This document shows, in pieces, positions 50,401-62,453 of a stretch of 64,000 nt of DNA. Below the pieces are notes generated by a model that was not told the origin of the DNA, did no database searches, and saw nothing but the letters and a program-made list of their open reading frames with translations. The number at the start of each line of letters is the position of its first letter. Position 1 is the first letter of the stretch. Position numbers and translations under genes: made by a program. Source of the DNA: Cyclina sinensis (lineage: Eukaryota > Mollusca > Bivalvia > Venerida > Veneridae); assembly GCA_012932295.1 (NCBI GenBank), contig JAAONU010000006.1:34044607-34108606 (forward strand), written 5' to 3'.

Positions 50401-51619
50401 CCACTAGACAATGCTACATACCAAATATCTTAACTCTAGGCCTTGTGGTTTCTGACAAGAAGATTTTCAATTCTTCCCTATATAACTCTATGTAAAATCA
50501 ACTGACCCCTGGGGTGGGGTCAGTTTTGTCCCCAGGGACATAATTTGAACAAACTTGGTAGAGGTCCACTAGATGATGCTTCATACCAAATATCAAAGCT
50601 CCAGGCCTTGTGGTTTCGGAGAAGAAGATTTTTAAAGATCCAACTTATAAAATCTATTTTTAGCTCCAGTGAACCAGAAATGCAATGGACTAGAACCATT
50701 TGAACAATCTTGGTAGAGCTTCATGCAAGGAACATCCCAGGCAAGTTTCATTAAATTTGCCCCACTGGTTTCAGAGGAGATGTCGTTTGAATGAAAAGTT
50801 GACGACGGACGGACGGACGGACGGACGGACGACGGACGACGGACGACGGACAAAGACCGATCAGAAAAGCTCACCCTGAGCACTTTGTGCTCAGGTGAGC
50901 TAAAAAACTTTTCCTATATAACTCTATGTAAACAAGTGACCCTCAGGGCTGGGCCTATTTTGACCCAGTGGCTATGATTTGAACAAACTTAGTAGAGGTC
51001 CACTAGACAATGCTACACACCAAATATCTAAGCTCTATGCCTTACGGTTTCTGACAAGATTTTTAAAATTTTCCTATATAACTCTATGTAAAACAAGTGA
51101 CCCCTGGGGCAGGGCCATTTTTGACCAGAGGCCATGATTTGAACAAACTTGGTAGATGTCCACTAGACAATATTACACACCAAATATCTAAGCTCTATGC
51201 CTTACGGTTTCTAACAAGAAGATTTTAAAGTTTTCCTATGTAAAATCCAGAGACCCCTGGGGTGGGGCCAATTTAGACCCCAGGGAAATAATTTGAACAA
51301 TTTTTGTAGAGTTTCATTAGAGGGTGTTAAATGCCAAATATCTAAGCTCTAGGCCGTGTGGTTTCAGACAAGAAGATTTTTAAAGTTTTTCCTTTAGGTT
51401 GCAATGGCAACCAGAGTTCTGCATGGAATTGATTTCTTTGAAGAACTTTGGAAGAGCTTCATGCAAGGAACATCCATGGCAAGTTTCATCAAATTTGGCC
51501 CAGTGGTTTAGGAGATGTTGTTTAAAGCAAAAGTTGACGAAGCACGACACACTGATGCACGGCGGACACAGGGCGATCCTAAAAGCTCACCATGAGCAAA
51601 AAGTGCTCAGGTGAGCTAA
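47470..51619 (+). mobile_element. Helentron-like element, family A, outer copy (interrupted)
   Basis: Starts ACAAGAGGGCCAAGATGGCC and ends AAGTGCTCAGGTGAGCTAAT. Left part 47470-48386, right part about 50907-51619; between them lies a second complete element. The broken core unit, GGTTTCTTATGTGAAAATTT on the left and CTTTTCCTATATAACTCTAT on the right, rejoins to match the intact units of the same array, showing that the two halves belong together. Near the right end is a short decayed ACGG microsatellite. The open frames at 47311-47654 and 51399-51614 are artefacts. Confidence 0.75.
48387..50906 (+). mobile_element. Helentron-like element, family A, inner copy
   Basis: Starts ACAAGAGGGCCATGATGGCC with left arm GCTCACCTGAG (48414-48424). 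The core is a 165-bp tandem array: AACAAACTTGGTAGAGGTCC at 49061, 49226, 49391, 49721, 49886 and 50051 (a variant at 49556), then 50217 and 50383. A (GACG)n microsatellite follows (50803-50850), then a 34-base hairpin, AGCTCACCCTGAGCAC facing GTGCTCAGGTGAGCT (50868-50901), and TAAAAA. The right arm is the exact inverse of the left. No protein is encoded. Confidence 0.8.
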
Positions 51620-52479
51620 TAACTCAAAAGTGGATCAAAAACTTTAGTCAGCTCATGAAACAAAACAATAGAAACATAGTGCATGTATTAGCAACATGAG
51701 TGGCTCTGGATCAGATGCTTTCTGTATCTTGAACTATCCTCCAAAACCTTAAATCACTAAACTGTTTAGGGGGTAGGTGTATTAAAGATAATTTGAAATC
51801 AGAAAAAAATGGATGCAATTTAAAGATGAACAAACCCTTTTTGAGAATTTAGAGACTGAATAAGTTAATAACTCAAATTTCTTCAATGATGATTTTTAAC
51901 ATCAATTTTACTGGTGAAGCAGCACATACTGTAATGCCACATATTCATGTCAAGGGAAGTAACTGCAATAGCTATCTGTAAATAACCCTCCAAAAGTTAC
52001 TTCCCTTTAAAGAAGAAATGAATGGAACTGTAGTCATGATTCCTCATATTTATTCTCTCAACTATCTGTTGCATTTATGTACTGTAGCTATAAAGGGTCC
52101 CTTTGCCCAAACAATTATAACATGATAAGCAGAAATAAATACTCAGTATAACAGACAAACATGTAAACCAAACTGCTCTCGATACAAAGGCGTAATATCA
52201 GTCTGTTAGGCAAAATAAACACAATTTTGTTGTTTTTTAAATAAAATTACCAACACATTATTAGCTGACAAAAAATTAGCCAGACAATTGTCTGACTTGT
52301 TTTTTTTCATCCTGCTTGAATATAAACTCAGATAGTTTATTGTAATTGGCAAGACAAAATGTTTACATACAAAAAAACAACAACAGATAGATAAAGCTTG
52401 TTACATAGCCTTAAATCAACAAATATCAGCTTTTATTTTGTTTATACCAAATTTATTTTAGTTCGACTGTGTAGGAAGC
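51620..52479. other. Intergenic, nothing recognised
   Basis: A fragment at 51700-51750 (CAGATGCTTTCTGTATCTTG) resembles part of the family F element near 17370. Otherwise plain AT-rich DNA. Confidence 0.35.
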
Positions 52480-52657
52480 TTTAAGCTTATAGACACACTG
52501 TCGAATCTGTTCCTGGAACTAACCAGTACTAAGCAGTCAGTGTTAAGTTCCTTGCTCAAGGAAAAAACAGCTTGCCCCTAACTGGGTTTGAACCAATGCG
52601 GCTAGCAATCCTTTGACTACTAGTCCGACGGGTTAACCACATGGCACCATCGAGCTT
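52480..52657 (-). mobile_element. tRNA-derived SINE, family C
   Basis: On the minus strand: GATGGTGCCATGTGGTTAAC, CGTCGGACTAGTAGTC, GGTTCAAACCCAGTTAGGGG (B box GGTTCAAACCC), then TCCTTGAGCAAGGAACTTAA, a word type shared by many animal SINE bodies. Only this copy is in the window. Confidence 0.55.
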
Positions 52658-53363
52658 TTATCTATTGTTTATCATTAACCGCAAAGCTTTTAACGGGAAG
52701 TACCATGTAATGAATGTTATAGTTGTCTTGAAATAGTCATATTTGGCACTGAACGAAGTAACAGTTACTGTTAAAGAGAACAACTCTGCAAAACGACTGG
52801 TACAAACATAATAAATTAGTTTGGCTGTAAATAAATAAATACGCAAATCAGCGATGAAGATTTGTTCCCTCAAGCACACGCCTTTCAGTGGTATATGTAT
52901 ACACCACCTACACCAACAATATTAATGGTTGAAAAAAAACATTAGCTGCCAATATTTACATATTCATTCATTTTGTTGTAGTTTCAACACATACAAAGCA
53001 AATCAAAGCAATACTTAAAAATGTACTATAAACATCTTTTAATAATATGAAATAAGTAAATAAAACATACATGTTATAATATACATGACATTTTTTGTCT
53101 GTGATATATTTATTTTTCAAGTTTGATTATTTAATAACTACAGAATGAAACAATCTCTACTGTTGCCATGACATTTACATGAAAGACACTGATAGTTCTA
53201 GAGCAGTTTTATCATTTCCTTATCATCCTATAAAGTATTATACATGTATATACAATGTACTCTGTACTAGATATAGCATCAAATCGAATGTATCAAACAA
53301 AATATTAACAAGGTGTTCAGCATCTGACAAGGTGTATTTGACATGCTGTTTACCCATTTTACA

Positions 53364-53493
53364 GAGTGATCAGCATTACCACTTACAGCAAGTAGCTCAC
53401 AGATTGGCCGCTGATGAAAAAAAAGAGAAAATGTTTATACATCTTGAAATTCTTGCTGTAATTGTGAAGAACATATCTAAACTAAGTTACTGA
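53364..53493 (+). other. Possible last exon, unidentified gene
   Basis: A pyrimidine-rich acceptor TGTTTACCCATTTTACAG precedes an open stretch reading SDQHYHLQQVAHRLAADEKK, then EKMFIHLEILAVIVKNISKL and a TGA at 53491-53493. Composition is more protein-like than other small frames here, but no family is recognised and no partner exon was found. Confidence 0.2.
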
Positions 53494-53621
53494 CTCATTT
53501 TTTGTTACAGAAAAACATCAAAATTTAAAGTTTTACACACTTTTATCGGCAAAATATTTACCCCGTTAGTCTGATACTTTAGTTAAAACATAAATTTTGA
53601 CAAAACTTCATAACTAAACAC

Positions 53622-53692
53622 TGTGGCTCAGTGGTATAGATCTTCGCCCTATATTTTACTGACCGAAAGGTTATGGGTTCGAATCCTGGTTA
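53622..53692 (+). mobile_element. tRNA-like sequence, probably SINE-derived
   Basis: ACTGTGGCTCAGTGGTATAG fits an A box and GGGTTCGAATCCTGG a B box with usual spacing, but the acceptor arms do not pair. A T-run follows. Not a functional tRNA. Confidence 0.5.
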
Positions 53693-53880
53693 AGTCAAAA
53701 CTTTTTTTTTTCAGTTTTCATGGTGTATAGAAGCATAATATTGTGTTTTTTACATAGTACATTAATTTTTCTAAAATTTTAAAGAAAAAAAAAAATTCAG
53801 CTAAATTCTTTGAGTCAATTGCTTTAAAAAGCATACATGATAAGGAGTTCAGAACTTGATAAGGTGTTCTTATTCTATTA

Positions 53881-54330
53881 GGTCAATGTGAAGGTCTTGT
53901 CCAAAGGGGTGTTATGTCATAGTATGAAGTAAATCCACTTACTAATAAGGAAGTTATGGCCAATGTTAAAGTTTTTGGACAATTGGATCTTCAAGGTGAA
54001 AGTCATTCAGGGGTCAAGTCAAATAAATATAGGTCAGTGGGAAGGTCTTGTCCAAAGGGGTGTTGTGTCCAAGTATGAAATGTATCCACTTACTAATACG
54101 GAAGTTATGGCCAATGATAAAGTTTTTGGACAATTCAATCTTCAAGGTGAAGGTCATTCAGGAGTCAAGGTCAAATAAATATAGGTTAGTTAGAAGGTCT
54201 TGTCCAAAGGGGTGTTGTGTCAAAGTGAATCCACCAAATAATAAGGAAATTATGGCCAATGTTAAAGTTTTCGGACGGACAGATGGACAGACAGTTCAAA
54301 AACTATATGCTTTCCTTCGGAGGCATAAAA
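53881..54330 (+). mobile_element. Helentron-like element, family C, 5'-truncated
   Basis: Three ~150-bp core units (GGTCTTGTCCAAAGGGGTG) followed by CGGACGGACAGATGGACAGA and the end ATATGCTTTCCTTCGGAGGC plus ATAAAA. It lacks the ACAAGAACTG start. The two open frames on it are artefacts. Confidence 0.75.
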
Positions 54331-57300
54331 ACCAAAGAAAGAATAAGATACTTGAAAACATAGTCAGTGAATAATAACATTAAATGTCCTACATCTTTTC
54401 AGATGGCAGAGACATCACTGGTACTTTATCCTGAAGATCATAATAGCCCTTATACATATAGGTCTACAAACATGAGAAATCAATTCTGACCATTATAAAC
54501 ATTGATACTGACAGAGAAATATTAATAAGCCTGAATGATTAACATCCGATTTCTTTATACAACACTTCTGACCACTTTACAGTTACCTGTGAAAATGAAA
54601 TATATGAATGACTTTAAAACTACAAATCTATATGCAAATTTTTCCCTTTCAATGGTAGTACCTTGTTTCAGACACATCAGTTCAGTTTTACCAGTTTGTT
54701 GTTATGAAAGGAAGAGAAAAAAGAGCATTATGTAATTGATAGAAACTTTTCATTAAATTAGCCTGCCTAACAAAAGGTTGGAGATTTCTGGTTTCTGATT
54801 TGGACCATTCCAGTAAAATAGATATCCCAGCACAGGATGGCAAAATAATGAAATTCTGCTGAGTGCATTTTTTTTCTAGGAGGGATTCTTGTCAAATAAA
54901 CTTCTAAAGGGAGTCATGCAGACCATTTTGAAAGTGGATTCCTGAGGTGGGATATATGTTTTACTGAAACAGGCCCTAGCCAAAATTCAGTTTAGGGATT
55001 ATATGCAAATATCATTAGAGACTGGGTCAAGCAAACATTTTGTCTTCTTAATTAAAACATAGAAACATTAAGAACAAATTGACAAGCAAAATTTTGACAG
55101 TTTAAAAAAAGACCAAGAAAGGAAATTTGTGTCAGAGTGTTCATACAAACTTTCTGGATATTCTGATTCACTAAACAGTTGCTAACTAAAGAGTCTAACA
55201 TCTTTCATAAATAATTAATAAATATAATTATTTCCCAACATCATAAATATATATCATATCTGAAAGGCAATTACCTATTAATTGATAAACGAATTTATCA
55301 AATTACAGCTTAACTGAAGTCCAATTGAAAGCTTCTAAACATGAAAAAAGTATGTTTCTTTAGCTCATACAAAACAATTAATGTGTATGGTTGAGTAAAA
55401 AAAGGCCATACAGAATGGTTATATCTGTAGAAAGTTGCAAATGCATAATTTTGTGAGATATTGATTCTACAGAATGTAGCCTGTGTAATTCTTATCATGT
55501 ACTTAAGAACCTAAGAGTTACCAGATGTTAAAATTAAACCTGCATTCTTTTTAAACTCAGTTTCATCTTCGGAAGATTTTTATGGATCTTCTGAATTAAC
55601 AAAATGAATGGGTCTTAAAATGCTGCATATTAAAGTGTCAAAAACATCAAAAGGGTGTTAGCTCTATTATACTTGGTTGAATATGAGACCTATGAACACC
55701 ACCATTGGCTTTAGCAGTGTCATTTACAAAGGAGTGGTACAATATTTTGGAATTTCCCTGAAATTTGGCATGGAAGATTGAAAAAAATGCTTGGTTTGGT
55801 TTTCTTTATTGAGTTTAATGCCCTCTTACAGTCAAAGTCATATCATTCCAGTAGTTTCCCTAACCATCATTCCTGCGAAAGACTAGTACTAGACTGACCC
55901 CCTTTCTCTGTAAGTAACAGCAAACTATCTCACATGAATAGTAATGGTCAGTCACATGGCACAAACCCATATATTTAACTATGATGAGAGGTTAAATGAT
56001 TTGAAGTCAGCAACTTAAACTTCTCAACCACAGATGGTTGGAAGGAAACGATTACAGACTGTGATAGTCTATATATTCTTGGTTACATTTGGTTAAAAAC
56101 ATCAACAAAACTATCTAATGTTTTGTGTGATTGAAAAAGAAACAGGCTGTTTAAGTACAAGACAATCACATTTTTCTTTCCCCCTATTTTAAGGTCTCAT
56201 GAGAAATAACTGATGACTTTTATGGAATTTAACCCAAAATCCCTGAATATTCAGTCTTGCAAACCGTGACTAGACCACAGAACCTGCAACTTGCAGAAAA
56301 TCAAAGTCTGCTGAAAGCTGACAAAGTGTCCCTTCTAAAAACACATCAGTATTTGACTTAGCACAATGGCAACATATTACTTTGAGCTAAGATCTTTAAA
56401 AAAAAATCTAATTAGGTAAAGTGGGTATCACTTAACTCCTAAACAATTCAAATAATTTTAATAAGGTCCAACGAAATCCAAGTCCTTTGGGAAAAGCAAT
56501 GTATCTTACAGTGTGAAAATATTATTTTAAGTGGGTGGATAATACTTTTTAATAGTGTGTATTTCTGCACTGCTGACTCTGCAAAGATTGTAACCTATTT
56601 ATTTCTACTTCATTAACAGTATATTTTTCAATCAGCTCATTCAAGTGATATATCCACATACGTTAAATGAACCGTATTCTTAAGAAAGTACAAAATGTTT
56701 ATTAGAAAAACCAATATCACACAATGTCATACAGTATACTTTAGAACGTACACTAGGAAAAGGTCAGTGTATGAAAATGTTCCATACCTTTTGATGAAAC
56801 AGCTTTGCAAGAAAGCAGGACCCACATTTTACCGCAATCAAATTCCATGACCGATTACAAGTTATGTATGAAATACAGATCGATTTCGATGTATCTCCAA
56901 ATGCAAAAACCTTTCCACAAATCACCAACTTTTCACACGAAGATAATTCAAATTCCTTTGTAATTAACTAATCATATTATTTAATAATTTAATATAATGT
57001 TGTATATCTTTCAAAAATTTAGCTTATGTATTGAACTGAGGTTAATTTCCGGTCGATTAATGTCATCGAGGTCAAATCCAGTAAAACATGGAACTGCATA
57101 AATGCCATCTCATTTTACAACAAAATGCACTTTTCAGTTACAGACATTCTTTTTTTTGACCAATCTCTATCAAGTTTTCCTAAGAAAACAGCAATCATTC
57201 TTTATGCTATATAAAAAAACAGGTGTATCTTTTTCTTATTCCATATATCATTAAAATGAAATAAACTTTCTTTTAATCTGTAAATTTTAATTCTTGAGAA

Positions 57301-57736
57301 TTTAAGTTTGCAACCATACATGACTTACGTTACTGAAATTCTTCTTTTCTATCTATGAAAAAACAGTTTTCAAACTGACCTGTGTCTGAACTTGAATCAG
57401 GCTTAAGATACAAAGACCAAAGTTTGCATTTCACCAAGTATTAGCATTGAGCCAAGTACAACTGAAGTACACAAAATCTCTCTGATGATGGTTTTAATAG
57501 CCAAGTTATCAAACATTATCAAAGATTTACTGGAAGACTTTTTTTAGATGAGCAACAAATGAAAGCACACTGAACACTCTTCACTTTCTGTACTTAGGAC
57601 ACAGTGGCTGTATTAAGTTACAAATGTAGAAAATATACAAAAATATCACAAAAAACATTTAATGATAATGGTTGGGTAGGTATATATGAGATTAAGTATT
57701 AAATTAAGTAAAAAAAAAACATAAAATGATGGTAAA
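54331..57736. other. Intergenic, 3.4 kb, nothing recognised
   Basis: No coding frame with family resemblance, no tandem array, no RNA gene found. Regulatory DNA for RNF26 or an unseen gene could lie here. Confidence 0.4.
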
Positions 57737-58734
57737 ACAAGAACTGTCACTGTTAGATGATAATGCCTCCGAAAGAGCTGCTTTGACCTTTGATCTAAGA
57801 ACCAGTCATTCAGGGGTCAAGGTCAAATAAATATAGGTCAGTGGGAAGGTCTTATCCAAAGGGGGTTGTGTCCAAGTATAAGTAAATCCACTTACTAAAA
57901 AGAAAGTAATGGGCAATGTGAAAGTTTCTGGATAATTGGATCTTCAAGGTGAAGGTCATTCAGGGGTCAAGGTCAAATAAATACAAAGTCAGTGGAAAGG
58001 CCTTGTCCAAAAGGGTGTAGTGTCCAAGTATGAAGTAATTCCATTTACTAATAATGAAGTTATGGCCAATGTTAAAGTTTCTGGACAATTGGATCTTTAA
58101 GGTAAAGGTCATTCAGGGGCCATGATCAAATATATACAGGACAGTGGGAAGGTCTTGTCCAAAGTGGTGTTGTGTTTAAGTATGAAGTATATCAATTTAC
58201 TAATTTGGAAGTTATGGCCAAATATTAGTTTTTAGACAACTGAATATTCAGTGGTCAAGGTCAAATAATTACAGGTCAGTTGGAAGGTCTTGTCCAAATG
58301 GGTGTTGTGTCCAAGTATAAGTAAATCCACTTACTAATAAGGAAGTTATGGGCAATGTTAAAGTTTTTGGATAATTGGATCATCAAGATCAAGGTCATTC
58401 AGGGGTCAAGGTCAAACAAATATAGGTCAGTGGGAAGGCCTTGTCCAAAAGGGTGTAGTGTACAAGTATGAAGTAAATCCAATTTCTAATAAAGATTTTT
58501 GCCAATGTTAAATTTTTGGACAATTGGATCTTCAAGGTGAAGGTCAATCAGGGGTCAAGGTCAAATAATTACAGGTCAGTGTAAAGGTCTTGTCCAAAGT
58601 GGTGTTGTGTCCAAGTATAAGTAAATCCACTTACTTATAAGGAAGTTATTGCCAATGTTAAAGTTTTCGGACGGAATGACGGACTGACAAATGGACAGTT
58701 AAAAAACTATATGCCTTCTTTCGGGGGCATAAAA
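57737..58734 (+). mobile_element. Helentron-like element, family C, complete
   Basis: Starts ACAAGAACTGTCACTGTTAG. Left arm ATGCCTCCGAAAG (57773-57785) is inverted at the right end as CTTTCGGGGGCAT (58718-58730), 12 of 13 matching, followed by AAAA. The core has about five units of ~150 bp, then GGACGGAATGACGGACTGAC. It is the reference copy for family C. Confidence 0.75.
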
Positions 58735-59582
58735 ATCTCTGAAAATCACGGCTTAAACGCCCAATTTCACTTATCAAAGATAAAATATCTGAAATAATGG
58801 TATTTCTGTATGACTACATGTAGGTATTACAACAATGCTTCTAATAAAAATGTTCCCAAGTTATGTCATTTAGTTAAATGTAACCTTTATCTACTAACCT
58901 GCAGAGAACACCAACAGTTTCATTGACTTGATGATACATCAACTAAATGCAAATTACATCGGTAGTCAAGAGACCCAAAACAGATCTTCATATCTAAAAC
59001 ATAAACAGTGTCCAATGTCTGTTATAAATTTAGATGTTCGTTAGAAGAACATTTTAAGCAGGTAAATCCTGTTACTTTAGTAAATTTTATCTTTGAAAGT
59101 CAAATCATTAGACTTCCACACAGTCATGCTCTATTAAATTTCTCTCTCTCTCAAAAAAAAAAAACACACAAAAAAACCCCCAAAGATAAATACTGACCAT
59201 AAACATATGATATAAATTCACATTTGTGTATTTAACACCTAACCTAACATTTACGCTGCAAGTCTAGTTGAGAAATAAGAAAATTAAATCACTCAAATAA
59301 TTTCTTTGCTAATACAGTCATGGATCAAGTTTGATTCCTCTGTGTTAAAATTTTTATAAGTTCTATGGTAGCACCTGTGATAAGAATAAACATCAATGTC
59401 AAGGACTTTGACTCACACAGCCCTAACTCTGTCTTGAGTTTAAGTCTGACCAATCAATTTTTCAATGCAAATAGGATACTGTTGCTCATTCTAAGAAAGC
59501 TAAATGAAAATGTTCATTACAGCTCAAAGCCTTGATTTGAAATTCTGATGAAATGTGAATTCAGTCATTGAAAAATGAGTAA
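58735..59582 (-). other. Probable 3' UTR and downstream region of RNF26
   Basis: No coding frame, no clear AATAAA on the minus strand. An A-rich stretch at 59150-59182 is in plus orientation. Confidence 0.35.
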
Positions 59583-60911
59583 TTAAATATATACATTCAT
59601 AATGGTGTTAATTTTACTTCTACAGAGAGGACATTTTCTCCGTTCCCGTGACCTTGACCTTGCAATCTGATTTCCACATTCTACACATAAACACATATGT
59701 CTGCATGGCAAGATTAACACAGATTTACTTCTGTCCTGACAAACAACACACATTCGTTTTTCTTTTTCATCATCTATGAATCTCTGAATATCTTCTGCTG
59801 ACATGCCTTTTGTACACCTTGAAGGTGTTGTTGACCGGCGAGCACTAAACCTGCCATCAGGTTGTGGCAGTTCAATGTTTATTTCACTCATTTCACTTTC
59901 ACTGGCAGCGTTACTCTCATTGTCTGAATCTGATTCAATCTCCAACTCCTCGTCACTGTCGGAGCTCTCATCATCATCACCATCACTGATGTCACTGAAC
60001 TCTGAATTTATGCTGTATTCATCATTTTCATCATCCTCCTGCTCAGTTACTGTGTAATTCATCACGTCATCATCATCAGAGAATTCTCCTCTATCTCCAT
60101 TAATGTCGCCATATTCGGAATCATTTTCTTCCGAAATGTTGGAATTAAACCATCCCGTCACCGGAAAAGTAAATCCTTCTGAACACATGTGAGTAATTAT
60201 GTTTTTCATTATTATATAAACTAAACAAGTTATTACAATGCCTAGATATGCTTCTTTTGGCATACTAAGGACATATTCAGTCACAAAATGATAACTTGAT
60301 TCAAAACTGTATCTGCAAACATATCTGACAGAAAAGTCTACATACAAAAGAAACTCGTAAGCATATTCATAGCCTAAACACAATGCATCATAAAAGAACA
60401 CAGCTAACGACTTTGCAAAAACTCCTATCGTAGTAAACCCACCTATCACAGAGTTTGTGAATTCTTTCAGTGACAACACAAAGTATTTCCATGTGCTGAG
60501 ACCATTATCAGACAGGTTTTTCAAAGACACTTGAATCGCATGTGCCGTACACTTTCCACCCGTCCACACAAAATAAAGGAGGCATTCCAATGAACGAAAT
60601 ATAACATCAAGAAAGCTGCATAGCAGTATCAGAATCTTCCAAAGCAAATACAAGAATGCTGTCAAAAAGTTCAGTAACTCTTGCAGAAAATCTGCAATAC
60701 ACACTAACAAAGTGTATACAACAATGCAGATAAAGTTCAGAACAGCCCAAACAGTGCTAAAAAAGTTAGCAAAGAATTTTAGCACTACCGACATTACATT
60801 GTGATTAACTTCTAGAAAAATTCCAAGTGCGGACTCTATGTATATCAACATTTCAAGAAATCCAGAATAAAAGCTCGCCACACTTTCCAACACCGTGTTG
60901 ATTCTGCTCAT
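59583..60911 (-). CDS. RNF26: E3 ubiquitin-protein ligase RNF26 homologue
   Basis: A 442-residue intact, uninterrupted frame. Residues about 12-118 and 155-240 are hydrophobic with several predicted membrane segments (for example 59-78, 83-104, 157-177, 222-240). An acidic, Ser/Asp/Glu-rich linker spans about 261-345. The C-terminus is a C3HC4 RING: C388-x2-C391, C403-x-H405, C409-x2-C412, C427-x2-C430, ending NVYI. The order (many membrane segments, linker, terminal RING ending -NVY-hydrophobic) and length match RNF26 (human about 433 residues). In vertebrates RNF26 is an ER-membrane ligase that positions endosomes around the nucleus through SQSTM1 and modulates STING; whether this holds in this organism is inference. 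All eight zinc ligands are present. ATG 60911 starts with MSRINTVLESVASFYSG. The overlapping plus-strand 84-codon frame is a shadow of the acidic tract. Confidence 0.92.
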   Translation of the reverse strand: MSRINTVLESVASFYSGFLEMLIYIESALGIFLEVNHNVMSVVLKFFANFFSTVWAVLNFICIVVYTLLVCIADFLQELLNFLTAFLYLLWKILILLCSFLDVIFRSLECLLYFVWTGGKCTAHAIQVSLKNLSDNGLSTWKYFVLSLKEFTNSVIGGFTTIGVFAKSLAVFFYDALCLGYEYAYEFLLYVDFSVRYVCRYSFESSYHFVTEYVLSMPKEAYLGIVITCLVYIIMKNIITHMCSEGFTFPVTGWFNSNISEENDSEYGDINGDRGEFSDDDDVMNYTVTEQEDDENDEYSINSEFSDISDGDDDESSDSDEELEIESDSDNESNAASESEMSEINIELPQPDGRFSARRSTTPSRCTKGMSAEDIQRFIDDEKEKRMCVVCQDRSKSVLILPCRHMCLCVECGNQIARSRSRERRKCPLCRSKINTIMNVYI

Positions 60912-61934
60912 TGTTGTAAACCTTCATAAGTTAAGTCGAGTCACTCCTCAGAATGCTGATAATGTCCCCTTATTAGTAAATTTAAAGCAATTTTTAAAAT
61001 GTTATATACACATCAACTCAAAACTTAAGTAAAATTCAGCTTTGGCGTACACATGTACACTTTAGAACTCATATTTTAAGCAATCATACTAATGTATATT
61101 GAAGTTCTTTTTGTTCATATTTTGAACACAAGTTTCTATAATGACTGCACTGCAATGTGTTTGTTAAACTTCGACAATGAAATATTTGGTATTAAAGTAT
61201 ACCATTTCTGAATTTGTATTTCTAGCAAGGTTAGAGTTAGAATCCTCTTTCAGTCTATGAACATGTGGTGCAAGGAACATTCTGATGTACACTGACAGAG
61301 TTGAGTAATGCTTTCTGTTATCCTGGTCTGTGTATCATACACGTGTTGTTGTTGTAGTCACATCAATGCCAGTCTATCCAATCCTTGCCATCTGTAATTA
61401 AGATAATAACAATAATACAGTAATATATATCTAAACATAGAAACAACAACAACAACAGCATAAAGGGAAGCAAGTATAACAACCCAGTTATACCAAAATG
61501 ACATTTAAAACCAATGAATACTTGATATTTAATGCATGTATATTCCAAGTACTTAGAATTTACAATATATTTATAATTACTTTTATATGTAATGTAATCA
61601 TGCAGATTTGTCAGGTTTGTTACATATTATATGCAAAGTACACCAGAGTTTTCCACCCAAAACTGTTATTTTCTGGATGAGATGTTAAGGAAGATAAAGC
61701 AATAACTGTCAAGTAAACCTTCCATGTCTTTTGCTACATAGCAAAATTAGAATTAGTATCTATAATAATACCTCTAACTTTTGACAATGACGTAGATATA
61801 AAATGAGATAAGTCATCATACAATGCATGAAGTGGCATGCCTCTTGGGCAATGCACTTCACATCATTATCCTAGCAGCACATATTAGCAAAGAAGGCTTG
61901 AACTAGAGCAGAACATTTTTTTTCTACAGAACTC
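60912..61934 (-). promoter_or_regulatory. Upstream region of RNF26
   Basis: Presumed 5' UTR and promoter. No TATA box or 5' UTR exon could be fixed. A (AAC)n run lies at 61441-61458. Small open frames are not credible. Confidence 0.3.
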
Positions 61935-62032
61935 TAGTGGTACCTGACCGAAAGCTTATAAATTTACAGACGGACTGACAAGCTGATTCCAGTATACTCC
62001 CTACAACTTCGTTGTGAGGTGGTATAATAAAA
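61935..62032 (+). mobile_element. Helentron-like element, family E, 3' end only
   Basis: ACAGACGGACTGACAAGCTG (decayed GGAC microsatellite) is followed by the hairpin ACAACTTCGTTGT and GTGGTATAATAAAA, the same layout as the ends of families A-C with different sequence. Confidence 0.5.
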
Positions 62033-62453
62033 GTAAGTACATGTATCATTAACTGAACTATGGTTTATAACAAAAAAGCTCATATGAGTATCTTGAGAGT
62101 TGCATGGATGTATGTACTATTTTTTGTTGGTTTAAAGGCAATGATATATTGTATTTCCTAAATCCTACACTGGCTAAAATACAAAGAATAACTTACAGAC
62201 TGTTTATACACATACACATGTAAACAATATGGTTATATTAAAACCAAATTCTTTTTGGTATTTGTTCATGATTATTATATTATAAGAGGAATCCACAAGA
62301 TACTGTCACAAAAATTTGAATTACTCTTTCAAATTTATTATAATCAATAATACCTTAATTACTCTTGTTAATATCTGCAAGTCTCCATGCAGCTAATGAT
62401 TCATAACAAATGTTTTTTGTTGCCTTTGTCTTAATGCATTCATTATTAATGAA

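Noticed and set aside
53622..53692. Candidate tRNA gene with good A and B boxes
   Set aside because: Acceptor arms are not complementary and a T-run follows immediately; treated as SINE-derived.
59803..60057. 84-codon plus-strand Ser/Leu-rich frame
   Set aside because: It is the complement of the acidic linker of RNF26.
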